Below, in pieces: positions 15,743-22,228 of a stretch of 40,602 nt of DNA; positions within the stretch are counted from its first letter, which is position 1; the number at the start of each line of letters is the position of its first letter. The notes under the pieces are model-generated. The model had not been told where the DNA came from and did no database searches. It saw only the letters and a list, made by a program, of their open reading frames with translations. Both the position numbers and the translations under genes were made by a program. Source of the stretch: an uncultured Collinsella sp. (GTDB taxonomy: Bacteria > Actinomycetota > Coriobacteriia > Coriobacteriales > Coriobacteriaceae); NCBI GenBank assembly GCA_900548515.1, contig URKU01000008.1, positions 1 to 40,602 on the forward strand, given 5' to 3'.

Positions 15743-16354
15743 CTAGCTATTAAACCCGTTGAACTTGAGATAGCTCATCAGGTACGCTTTCGAAACAAAG
15801 GATGAAACCGCGCTGCGCACAAGCAGCGACTCACGCGTTACCTGATGCGCCGTATCGGGAACCGGCGTCTGCTCGACAGAAAACGCCGAACGAATCGATG
15901 CCTCGAGCTGATCGACCACATAGTCGAAGGCCGTCGGGGCATCGTAGCTCAAACGCTGAATGTTAAAGAGCGCCTGCACCGCAGCAATAGGTAGCACCTG
16001 CTTAAAGATGCAGATAGCGATCAGGCGGGCAATCTGCTCGCGACCATACTGCTTTTTGACCGGAGCAGGCACCAGACCGACCTTCACGTAGTTATTGATC
16101 ATCGATGGCGTAATGACAGGCTGCTCAACGCAAATAGACAGCGGCTCCATCCACAGCGCAACATACTCAATGACCTGGTCGCGGTAGAGCGTCACATTGG
16201 GCAACTGGTTATAGCGCGGCAGACTCAACGTATTGAGTTTGCGCACGATATCGGACTGAATAAATGCATCGGGCAGCACAGTGGGCTGAATATCCTCAGG
16301 CATAATGCTGACCGACGAATCGGACATCGGAATAACGCGTTTGGCGTGGTTCAT
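15743..16354 (-). CDS. DUF1836 family putative DNA-binding regulator
   Basis: A 203-residue protein of the DUF1836 family, whose members have a MerR-like helix-turn-helix and unknown targets. The typical core is visible at about residues 42-110: SLPRYNQLPNVTLYRDQVIEY, then ITPSMINNYVKVGLVPAP and KKQYGREQIARLIAI. The LYRDQV and MINNYVK blocks are the family hallmarks. The C-terminus (about 140-203) is helical and may be the sensing part. The ATG at 16354 has GGAGG upstream. It is convergent with degV, and both genes carry the same 28-bp operator, so autoregulation and control of degV are likely (inference). Confidence 0.85.
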   Translation of the reverse strand: MNHAKRVIPMSDSSVSIMPEDIQPTVLPDAFIQSDIVRKLNTLSLPRYNQLPNVTLYRDQVIEYVALWMEPLSICVEQPVITPSMINNYVKVGLVPAPVKKQYGREQIARLIAICIFKQVLPIAAVQALFNIQRLSYDAPTAFDYVVDQLEASIRSAFSVEQTPVPDTAHQVTRESLLVRSAVSSFVSKAYLMSYLKFNGFNS

Positions 16355-16389
16355 AAGGATCCTCCGTTCATTAGCTATATTGTATTCTA

Positions 16390-16417
16390 GGTTATCTAGT
16401 TTTGCATACTATATAGC
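16390..16417 (-). promoter_or_regulatory. 28-bp operator upstream of the DUF1836 gene
   Basis: On the minus strand this site reads GCTATATAGTATG followed by CAAAACTAGATAACC. It differs from the degV operator at only three of 28 positions, and it lies in the same orientation relative to its gene. A candidate -10 (TACAAT, 16384-16379) lies five bases downstream, so the site covers the -35 to -10 region and bound protein should block transcription. Confidence 0.72.
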
Positions 16418-16426
16418 AGGAAAGTA

Positions 16427-16468
16427 AAAGTGGTTGGACAGCACATTGATGCACCGTCCAACCACTTT
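16427..16468 (-). terminator. Terminator hairpin downstream of trxB
   Basis: A perfect 13-bp stem GTCCAACCACTTT / AAAGTGGTTGGAC (16456-16468 with 16427-16439) with a 16-base loop lies 42 bases after the trxB stop. The T tract in the minus direction is interrupted (TTTTACTTT). Confidence 0.75.
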
Positions 16469-16509
16469 GTTTTAAAGATAGCAACCTTACATAAGATATA
16501 TTATCGTAC

Positions 16510-17448
16510 TTATCCACGGAGAAATGCGTATGCGCTGGTTGCAGCTATAGCGCCATCCGAAACGGCGGTCACAACTTGACGTAAACGCTTGGAGCGGATG
16601 TCGCCAGCGGCAAATAAGCCCGGTGTACGGGTGGCCATGGAATCATCGGTAACAATACCGCCGTCCGGTGCCAGATCGACCAGATGCTCGACAAGCTCGG
16701 TATGGGGCTGCGTGCCGGTAAAGACAAAGATACCAAACGAGCCCGGCTCAAAGGACTCGTCATGCGTCTCACCGTTTATATTGTCCTTGAACGTGATCGT
16801 TGTGGGCATTGCTTCACCAGAAAGCTCCACAATACTAGTTTGGTACCTAACTGAAATATTGTCTTTTGCAAGCGCCTTCTGAACCACACCTTCGGGTGCG
16901 CGGAACTGATCACGGCGCAGCACGATGGTCACATTGCTGGCAATGTCTGACAGAAACAAAGCCTCTTCACATGCCGCATTACCGCCGCCGATCACAAAGA
17001 CCTGCTTGCCGCGGAAGAACATTCCATCACATGTTGCGCAATAAGATACGCCACGACCACGATACGCATCCTCGCCAACAAAACCAGCAGATCGCGGCGT
17101 GGCACCCATGCAAGCGATAACGCTCGAGGCCAGCGTATCGCCCATATCGTGATGCACCGTAAACAGCGCTGCATCGGCATCGTAATCGATACCCGTAACC
17201 ATGCTCCATGCGACCTGAGCTCCCAAGCCCTCTGCATGCTGCTGAAAACGCTCGCCGAGTTCGGCGCCACTCAAGAGCGGAATGCCCGGATAGTTCTCGA
17301 CTTCATTGGTCGTGGCGATCTGTCCACCCGACATGCCCTGCTCAATCACGGTCGTCGTCAGGTTGGCACGCGCAGCGTAAATGGCGGCAGCATAGCCCGC
17401 GGGGCCTCCACCGATAATCGCAACATCAATCGGCTGATCGGTAGTCAT
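16510..17448 (-). CDS. trxB: Thioredoxin-disulfide reductase
   Basis: FAD enzyme that passes electrons from NADPH to thioredoxin; cytosolic. The 312-residue protein has an N-terminal FAD motif (IIGGGPAGYAAAIYAARA), the redox-active CATC at C137 and C140, the NADPH motif VIGGGNAACEEA and the C-terminal FAD block GLFAAGDIRSK. The end block reads RQVVTAVSDGAIAA, where most relatives have GDG in place of SDG; this is a mild change. The frame extends upstream to 17523, but the ATG at 17448 follows AGAGGA and gives the normal N-terminus. It is divergent from the glycosyltransferase gene with 117 bases between. No thioredoxin gene is near. Confidence 0.95.
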   Translation of the reverse strand: MTTDQPIDVAIIGGGPAGYAAAIYAARANLTTTVIEQGMSGGQIATTNEVENYPGIPLLSGAELGERFQQHAEGLGAQVAWSMVTGIDYDADAALFTVHHDMGDTLASSVIACMGATPRSAGFVGEDAYRGRGVSYCATCDGMFFRGKQVFVIGGGNAACEEALFLSDIASNVTIVLRRDQFRAPEGVVQKALAKDNISVRYQTSIVELSGEAMPTTITFKDNINGETHDESFEPGSFGIFVFTGTQPHTELVEHLVDLAPDGGIVTDDSMATRTPGLFAAGDIRSKRLRQVVTAVSDGAIAATSAYAFLRG

Positions 17449-17565
17449 GAAGAATCCTCTCGTCGAAACGTTGTCGTTCTTTGCGCTCATACCCAAATTT
17501 ACGTGAACATGACACTCATGCACTACAATGATAAATCGCGTAACAAAGCTGAAGGGGAGTTATCG

Positions 17566-18867
17566 ATGGATCAAACGCAGACGAGCAATAGCGCTCCCCT
17601 GCCCATGCAAGCCACTCCCCAACCGGAGCAAATGACCGTTTCACCTGCACAAAAACCCCTGGTAACCATTGTGCACGCATCGGTTGGATCGGGCCACAAA
17701 GCCGCCGCCAACGCGATTGCACAAGCATTTGACCTTATCCGCGGCACCAAGGGAATCCCTAAGGATATTGAGATCGAAGTCCTAGATATCCTCGATTTTG
17801 GACGCATTAGGTTCGATGGTAATAAAACAGCAGCGTCGTTTACCGGCGCCACGCGTCCCATATATGACCTAACCTGGCGATATACGTTTACGGGACATCT
17901 GCTCTGGGGTGGCGGCACGGCATGGTCGCGAATTATGTTCCCCGCCTTCAACGATTATGTCCGCACCCGCAGGCCCATGGCCGTGGTTGCAACACACATT
18001 ACGGCAGCCAATGTTGCTGTGGGCGCCCGCGTCATCACGGGTATCGATTACCCGGTCATCTGCGTACCAACAGACTATGAAGTCGAAGGCTTTTGGCCCC
18101 ACAAGGACACCGACCTGTTCTGCGTAGCCAACGAATTTATGGCCGAGACACTTCGCCCCCGTAAGGTTCCCGAGACCAAAATCCGCATTACAGGCATCCC
18201 CATTCGCGCAGGGTTTGATACGGACTACAATCGCGAGGAAGAACTCGAGAAGTTCAATCTCCCCGTTGACAAGACCGTTGTGTTGGTGATGGCCGGCGCC
18301 AGTTTGCCTCAACCGTACGTTCGCTTTCGCGCGGAGATGGACCGCACACTCCCCTTCCTGCGCAGCTTCGAGGACATGCACTTTGTCTTTTTGCCGGGCA
18401 AGGATGAGGAATACGCCACCCGCCTCAAGACGCTCTTCGACGCCATGAAGCTCGAAAACGTCACGGTTCTGGACTACGTGGACGACATGGCGGCCCTCAT
18501 GCACGGCTGCGACCTGGCAATCCTCAAATCGGGCGGACTCACCGTCACCGAGTGCCTGTGCGCGCATCTGCCGATGATCCTGCTGGGCAAATCATATGGT
18601 CAAGAAAAGGCCAACACCACCATGCTCACCGGAATGGGCGCCAGCATGCATGTCACCACCGCACGAGAACTCATCGTAACCCTGCGCCATCTGCACGATC
18701 ATCCCGAATCACTCAAAGCCCTACTCATCAACGGCGAAGTACTACGCCGCCCCCACGCAGCCGAAGACATAGCCATCGCCACCATGGAGCTCGTAGGCAA
18801 ACCCCAAAAGCGCAAACGAGCCTTCTGCCGCTTCTACTGGGGCGGAAAACCCGCGCATATCCGCTAG
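17566..18867 (+). CDS. MGDG synthase-like processive diacylglycerol glycosyltransferase
   Basis: A 433-residue GT28-type glycosyltransferase related to plant MGDG synthase and Bacillus UgtP/YpfP, which add sugar from a UDP-sugar to diacylglycerol on the inner membrane face. The N-terminal acceptor domain begins at about residue 28 with VTIVHASVGSGHKAAANAI. The C-terminal donor-binding domain has VMAGASLPQPYV, LDYVDDMAALMHGCDLAI and the KSGGLTVTECLCAHLPMIL block, followed by GQEKANTTML. The first 27 residues are Gln/Pro-rich and probably disordered. The ATG at 17566 has AAGGGGAG just upstream. The frame is open to 17149 but this part overlaps trxB. The product sugar and number of units cannot be told from sequence. 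The glycolipid could anchor cell-wall polymers. Confidence 0.88.
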   Translation: MDQTQTSNSAPLPMQATPQPEQMTVSPAQKPLVTIVHASVGSGHKAAANAIAQAFDLIRGTKGIPKDIEIEVLDILDFGRIRFDGNKTAASFTGATRPIYDLTWRYTFTGHLLWGGGTAWSRIMFPAFNDYVRTRRPMAVVATHITAANVAVGARVITGIDYPVICVPTDYEVEGFWPHKDTDLFCVANEFMAETLRPRKVPETKIRITGIPIRAGFDTDYNREEELEKFNLPVDKTVVLVMAGASLPQPYVRFRAEMDRTLPFLRSFEDMHFVFLPGKDEEYATRLKTLFDAMKLENVTVLDYVDDMAALMHGCDLAILKSGGLTVTECLCAHLPMILLGKSYGQEKANTTMLTGMGASMHVTTARELIVTLRHLHDHPESLKALLINGEVLRRPHAAEDIAIATMELVGKPQKRKRAFCRFYWGGKPAHIR

Positions 18868-18890
18868 GCGATAGTCCGCTGCTCGGCGGG

Positions 18891-18933
18891 AGCCGCCCAT
18901 ATATCATTCCATGCTCAAACATTCTCGCTGCGC
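18891..18933 (+). repeat. Hairpin-repeat family, copy A (left half only)
   Basis: Bases 18901-18933 match the left half of the conserved core found in copies B and C (it begins ATATCATTCCATGCTC and ends CTCGCTGCGC), after which the match stops. The flank before it (GGCGGGAGCCGCCC) is different from the other copies and has no complementary partner to the right. It seems to be a truncated copy, interrupted where copy B begins at 18948. Confidence 0.75.
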
Positions 18934-18947
18934 AGGGCGCACTAATC

Positions 18948-19056
18948 CCTCCCGTTCGGGGCTCACCCATATCATTCCATGCTCAAACATTCTCGCTTCG
19001 CTGCGCTCGCTGCGAAACTGCGCGTGGAACGATATGGGTGAGCCCCGAACGGGAGG
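18948..19056. repeat. Hairpin-repeat family, copy B (109 nt)
   Basis: Perfect 26-bp outer arms (18948-18973 and 19031-19056, beginning CCTCCCGTTCGGGG) enclose an asymmetric centre. The conserved core, 18969-19035 (67 nt), starts ATATCATTCCATGC and ends GCGTGGAACGATAT, so its own ends are inverted repeats with two mismatches. Between them lie CTCAAACATTCTCGCT and TGCGAAACTGCG, which do not pair. There is no coding capacity or T run. Confidence 0.9.
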
Positions 19057-19087
19057 CTTCTTGCTTGTAACAAAATTATTCTTACTG

Positions 19088-19134
19088 GTTAGTTGATACG
19101 ACAAAGGAACAGTTCCTTTGTCGTATCAACTAAC
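19088..19134. repeat. 47-bp near-perfect palindrome
   Basis: Two perfect 23-bp arms (19088-19110 and 19112-19134; outer end GTTAGTTGATACG, inner end AAAGGAAC) are separated by a single A at 19111. The flanks are AT-rich. The centre GGAACAGTTCC leaves no room for a normal RNA loop without opening a few pairs, and no T run follows. It lies between hairpin copies B and C in the convergent gap between the glycosyltransferase gene and dut. It is unrelated to them in sequence. Confidence 0.92.
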
Positions 19135-19212
19135 TGTTATTAGATTATTTGTTTCTACCTTCGCAGGCTCTAACTGGGGCGAACCCGGCGTAGCCGCTAG
19201 CAAGTAAACGTA

Positions 19213-19316
19213 GCTCACCCGTGGGAGACCCCTATATATCGTTCCACGCGCAGTTTCGCAGCGCAGCGAGAATGTTTGAGCATGGAATGATATATAGGGG
19301 CCTCCCACGGGTGAGC
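19213..19316. repeat. Hairpin-repeat family, copy C (104 nt, core inverted)
   Basis: Outer arms of 28 bp with one mismatch (19213-19240 and 19289-19316, beginning GCTCACCCGTGGGAG) differ in sequence from those of copy B, yet pair with each other. The core (19236-19293, 58 nt) is the reverse complement of the copy B core, with a 9-base deletion near the centre as the only clear difference. It ends six bases before the dut stop codon, so it may also terminate dut and the facing gene. Confidence 0.9.
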
Positions 19317-19321
19317 GGACA

Positions 19322-19765
19322 TTACAATACGCCGCTAGAACCGAAACCGCCGGCTCCTCGGTCGGTTTTGTCTAGTTCTTCTACTTCTATGAGGTTGACC
19401 GTGGGGACTTCTTGGATGACGAGTTGGGCTATGCGGTCGCCTTTGTTGATTTGGATGTTGTTGGAGGGATCCAGGTTGATGAGGATAACCTTGAGTTCTC
19501 CTCGGTAGTGGGCGTCGATGAGGCCCGGCGTGTTAACTATAGACAGGCCCTGCTTGATGGCCAAGCCGCTGCGGGGCTGGACGAAGCCGGCGTAGCCATC
19601 GGGCAGGGCGATGGCCAGCCCAGTAGAGACCAGACGGCGTTCGAAGGGCTTCAAGACGCAGTCCTCGTTGGAGCGCAGATCCAAGCCGGCATCGGTGGGA
19701 TGGGCGTATTTGGGAAGCTCGACGGTGGGGTCGAGACGCTTTATGTTGACGGTAATGTTGGACAT
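19322..19765 (-). CDS. dut: dUTP diphosphatase
   Basis: Hydrolyses dUTP to dUMP, which keeps uracil out of DNA and supplies thymidylate synthesis. The 147-residue trimeric-type enzyme shows all five motifs: DAGLDLRS, PRSGLAIK, the active-site TPGLIDAHYRGE, GDRIAQLVI and the C-terminal RGAGGFGSSG that closes over the substrate. The ATG at 19765 is preceded by AAGGTGA and lies six bases after the nrdR stop. The pair is therefore probably translated from one transcript that starts at the LysM gene. The 3' end meets hairpin repeat C. Confidence 0.96.
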   Translation of the reverse strand: MSNITVNIKRLDPTVELPKYAHPTDAGLDLRSNEDCVLKPFERRLVSTGLAIALPDGYAGFVQPRSGLAIKQGLSIVNTPGLIDAHYRGELKVILINLDPSNNIQINKGDRIAQLVIQEVPTVNLIEVEELDKTDRGAGGFGSSGVL

Positions 19766-19771
19766 GTGGAA

Positions 19772-20215
19772 TCACCTTAGCTTGTCGAGCTCTTGAAGAA
19801 ACTCATCGATGTCTTTGAAATCGCGGTAGACCGAGGCAAAGCGGATGTACGCCACCTTGTCGATCTTGGCCAAGCGCTTGAGCACCATGTCACCCAACTC
19901 ATGGGACGTGACGGCCGTCAGCGTACGAGAACGCAGCTCGACCTCGATGTCATCGATAATCTCATTGAGCTTCTTAGTGTCGATATCACGCTTGATGGTG
20001 GCGCGCATCAAGCCGACGAGCAGCTTATTGCGATCGAACCGCTGCTTGGTTCCGTCCGACTTAATGACCTCAATTGGGTCTTCGCATCGCTCGAACGTTG
20101 TAAAGCGGTAGTTACACGAGCAACATTCGCGACGGCGCTTAATGGTGTTATTTGACTCCTGCATACGGGAATCAACGACGCGGGTATGTGCCTTGCCGCA
20201 TTTGGGACAGCGCAT
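19772..20215 (-). CDS. nrdR: Transcriptional repressor NrdR
   Basis: Nucleotide-sensing repressor of ribonucleotide reductase genes. The 147-residue protein has an N-terminal zinc ribbon (C3, C6, C31, C34) and an ATP-cone domain starting near IEVIKSDGTKQRFDRNKLLVG. The length is typical. The ATG at 20215 has a perfect AGGAGG site. Start codon and part of that site lie in a 12-bp inverted repeat (20210-20253), so translation may be limited by RNA structure. No NrdR-box-like pair of sites was recognised in the window, and no ribonucleotide reductase gene is present. Gene order LysM-nrdR-dut, with small gaps, suggests a joint operon. Confidence 0.96.
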   Translation of the reverse strand: MRCPKCGKAHTRVVDSRMQESNNTIKRRRECCSCNYRFTTFERCEDPIEVIKSDGTKQRFDRNKLLVGLMRATIKRDIDTKKLNEIIDDIEVELRSRTLTAVTSHELGDMVLKRLAKIDKVAYIRFASVYRDFKDIDEFLQELDKLR

Positions 20216-20253
20216 GGTACCTCCTCTTAAACGATAACAAGGGTACCATGCGC
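20210..20253 (-). promoter_or_regulatory. 12-bp stem covering the nrdR start codon
   Basis: Perfect arms GCGCATGGTACC (20210-20221) and GGTACCATGCGC (20242-20253) enclose 20 bases. In the nrdR mRNA the 3' arm holds the AUG and the last two G of the AGGAGG site. The 5' arm also carries an AUG that is out of frame with nrdR. No T run follows, so it is not a terminator. Confidence 0.75.
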
Positions 20254-20266
20254 AGCGCGATAATGA

Positions 20267-20719
20267 TTACGAACGAGCAGGAACCTTAAGATGCGCACCG
20301 TCGGCGAGCGAACCATGCTCCAGATGATTGACGTTACGGATCATATCGGAAGTCTCTTGCGTGGAAAGGCCTTCGATAGGATATTCCTCGGCAAGCGACC
20401 AAAGAGAATCACCAGGCTGAACGCGAATGGTCTCGTAGGTAACGTTGGAAACGGACTCGGCATACGCGGCGTGACGAGCGCTAAAGACCGACGTAGCGAG
20501 GACAACGAAGAGCGTAAGCACAACGGCAACGGCGACAATCGTCGGAACCTTCAGGGCAACGCGGGCCGGCGCAACTACAGTCTGCTGATTGCGAGCAGGC
20601 TTTACGGTCAAAGGCTGAAAGCCGGAGCGGCCACCCTGAACAACAGTAAAAGTGGGTTCTGCAGGCGTCTCGAGCTTAAGGGCGAGGTTTCCCTGGACCA
20701 TATTCGTTGCGTTCATCAT
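20267..20719 (-). CDS. LysM protein, YneA/ChiZ-like SOS division inhibitor candidate
   Basis: A 150-residue single-pass membrane protein. A cytosolic N-terminus of about 57 residues is followed by one hydrophobic segment (VPTIVAVAVVLTLFVVLATS, about 58-80). An extracellular LysM domain comes after it (IRVQPGDSLWSLAEEY to the C-terminus). This is the plan of YneA (Bacillus), DivS (Corynebacterium) and ChiZ (mycobacteria), small SOS proteins encoded next to lexA that delay division. It is divergent from lexA, and a LexA box lies exactly between its -35 and -10 boxes. Two adjacent ATGs (20719 and 20716) follow AGGAGA; either may be used. Division inhibition is an inference from family and context. 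Confidence 0.85.
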   Translation of the reverse strand: MMNATNMVQGNLALKLETPAEPTFTVVQGGRSGFQPLTVKPARNQQTVVAPARVALKVPTIVAVAVVLTLFVVLATSVFSARHAAYAESVSNVTYETIRVQPGDSLWSLAEEYPIEGLSTQETSDMIRNVNHLEHGSLADGAHLKVPARS

Positions 20720-20787
20720 GTTCTCCTCTCGCGTGTTTTGCTGAGAACAGTTTTATCAAGCCGCGCGGACAAAAATGTCTAGCGCGA

Positions 20788-20799
20788 GAACGAATGTTC
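20788..20799. promoter_or_regulatory. LexA box 1
   Basis: The palindrome GAACGAATGTTC fits the Gram-positive LexA site (CGAAC-N4-GTTCG type). It lies downstream of the LysM gene promoter, between the -10 box and the gene. Confidence 0.8.
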
Positions 20800-20804
20800 G
20801 GTTA

Positions 20805-20834
20805 TTATTATCTTCGAACAGTTGTTCCTGTCAA
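20805..20834 (-). promoter_or_regulatory. Promoter of the LysM-nrdR-dut genes
   Basis: On the minus strand, TTGACA (20834-20829) and TAATAA (20810-20805) are 18 bp apart. LexA box 2 fills the spacer, an ideal repression site. Confidence 0.8.
20815..20828. promoter_or_regulatory. LexA box 2
   Basis: CGAACAGTTGTTCC has intact CGAAC and GTTC half-sites. It lies in the spacer of the leftward promoter and upstream of lexA, so it can serve both genes. Confidence 0.88.
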
Positions 20835-20842
20835 GCAAAATT

Positions 20843-20856
20843 CGAACATTTGTTTG
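20843..20856. promoter_or_regulatory. LexA box 3
   Basis: CGAACATTTGTTTG has one perfect half-site and one with a mismatch. It lies 23 bases before the lexA start, where it could block a weak lexA promoter (TTGTTC 20822-20827 with AACATT 20845-20850) and give autoregulation. Confidence 0.75.
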
Positions 20857-20879
20857 ACATGGGTAGAGAGGATGCCCTG

Positions 20880-21524
20880 ATGGCTCGCAAAATTACCAAG
20901 CGTCAGCAGCAAATTTACGACTTCATCAAGGAATATCAGCAGGAGAAGGGTTATCCGCCCAGCGTGCGCGAGATGGCTTCTGCCGTGGGCCTTTCCTCCC
21001 CCAGCACCGTGCACGCCCATCTATCTGCCCTGGAGGCGCGCGGGCTACTCAAGCGCGATGCCACCAAACCGCGCGCCTTGGAACTCTTTAACGAGGACGG
21101 TTCCTCTGTCTCAATTTCTAAATCTGACGAGCCCACCGCACCTCGCGGAACGGTCTCGCTACCGCTCGTTGGTCGCGTTGCGGCTGGGATTCCCATTCTG
21201 GCCGAACAGAATATCGAAGACACTTTTACTATCCCGACCGAAATCGCCACCGATCAGGGTTCCTTTATCCTTGAAGTGCATGGGAGCTCAATGATCAATG
21301 TCGGCATCTTCAATGGCGATTACATCATCGTCCGTGAACAAAAGAGTGCCATGAACGGCGAAATTGTCGTGGCCATGATTGATGGTTCAGCGACCGTCAA
21401 GACGTTCTACAAGGAGCAGGGACGCGTACGCCTGCAGCCCGAGAATGACACCATGGAGCCTATCTATGCAACAAATCCCGTTATCTTGGGCAAAGTCGTC
21501 GGCTTGATGCGCCGGTTCTCGTAA
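20880..21524 (+). CDS. lexA: SOS repressor LexA
   Basis: Represses DNA-damage genes and cuts itself when RecA filaments form. The 214-residue protein has the N-terminal winged HTH (RQQQIYDFIKEYQQEKGYPP, SVREMASAVGLSSPSTVHAHL). The cleavage site is A102-G103 (VAAGIP). The catalytic dyad is S137 in HGSSMI (most relatives have GDSM) and K174 in TVKTFYKE. The ATG at 20880 follows AGAGAGGA and gives MARKITKRQQ; an in-frame ATG at 20859 is less well placed. Three LexA boxes lie upstream and a further one is in front of recA. The stop (TAA) shares a base with the start of the broken acyltransferase gene. Confidence 0.96.
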   Translation: MARKITKRQQQIYDFIKEYQQEKGYPPSVREMASAVGLSSPSTVHAHLSALEARGLLKRDATKPRALELFNEDGSSVSISKSDEPTAPRGTVSLPLVGRVAAGIPILAEQNIEDTFTIPTEIATDQGSFILEVHGSSMINVGIFNGDYIIVREQKSAMNGEIVVAMIDGSATVKTFYKEQGRVRLQPENDTMEPIYATNPVILGKVVGLMRRFS

Positions 21525-22228
21525 TGCAAAAACGCATCACCATCTTTGATACCGTCCGCGGGTTTACGATGATTTCAATGGCAGGTTTTCACGCTTGCTA
21601 CGATCTCGCCTACCTGTACGACTGGGATATGCCCTGGTTTACCCAGACTGTCTTTTAAGACATCTGGCGCGCCAGCATCAGCTGGGTATTTTTGTTTATC
21701 GCGGGTTGGATGTGCACCCTTTCGCGCAACAATATCAAACGTTCCGCCAAATACGCCTTAGCAGCACTCGTCGTCTGGTTGGCAACAACACTTGTCTCAG
21801 TAGACGATTCAGTTAATTTTGGCATCATCTACTGCATGACCGCATGCACCGGCATCGTGGCGTTGACCGATCCCGTCCTTAAGAAGATATCGGCGAGATG
21901 GGGCATGTCCCTATGCCTTGTGTTGTTCGCCCTCACCTGGAGCATCCCCAAAACGATCTACCCTGTCCCCTACCTGGCGTGGCTGGGATTTCCGAGCCCT
22001 GGGTTTGTTTCAGGTGATTACTACCCCATCATCCCGTTTATCTTTATGTATCTTGCAGGATACTTCGCCGCACATATAGCGCGGGGAATCGATAAGACCG
22101 TCCCTAGCTGGGCCTACGCCAACCCCCTACCGGCGCTCGCCAGCCTTGGACGTCATGCACTCCCCTTTTATCTGCTGCACCAGCCAATCATACTGGGCAT
22201 TTTGGAGCTCGCCTACTCGGTGCGATAA
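21524..22228 (+). pseudogene. DUF1624/HGSNAT-like membrane acyltransferase, one internal stop
   Basis: Starting at the ATG that overlaps the lexA stop (TAATG, 21522-21526), the frame reads MQKRITIFDTVRGFTMISMAG and continues to WFTQTVF. There it meets TAA at 21656-21658, codon 45. Without any frameshift it resumes with DIWRASISWVFLFIAGWM and runs to 22228, a total of 235 codons with both stops. The N-terminal D-x-x-RG, the several hydrophobic segments and the GRHALPFYLLHQPIIL ending are typical of the heparan-alpha-glucosaminide N-acetyltransferase-like (DUF1624) family. A single C-to-T change (CAA to TAA) would explain the break. It may be a recent loss, a strain polymorphism or a sequencing error. 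The last 16 bases overlap the convergent hflX gene. Confidence 0.85.

Noticed and set aside
18868..19321. CRISPR array or small proteins in the palindrome-rich gap
   Set aside because: Only two and a half copies, in opposite orientation, with no regular spacers; short frames here run through palindromes and resemble nothing.
21656..21658. Programmed readthrough or recoding of the TAA in the acyltransferase gene
   Set aside because: No recoding signal was seen and selenocysteine uses TGA; a nonsense mutation or sequence error is simpler.
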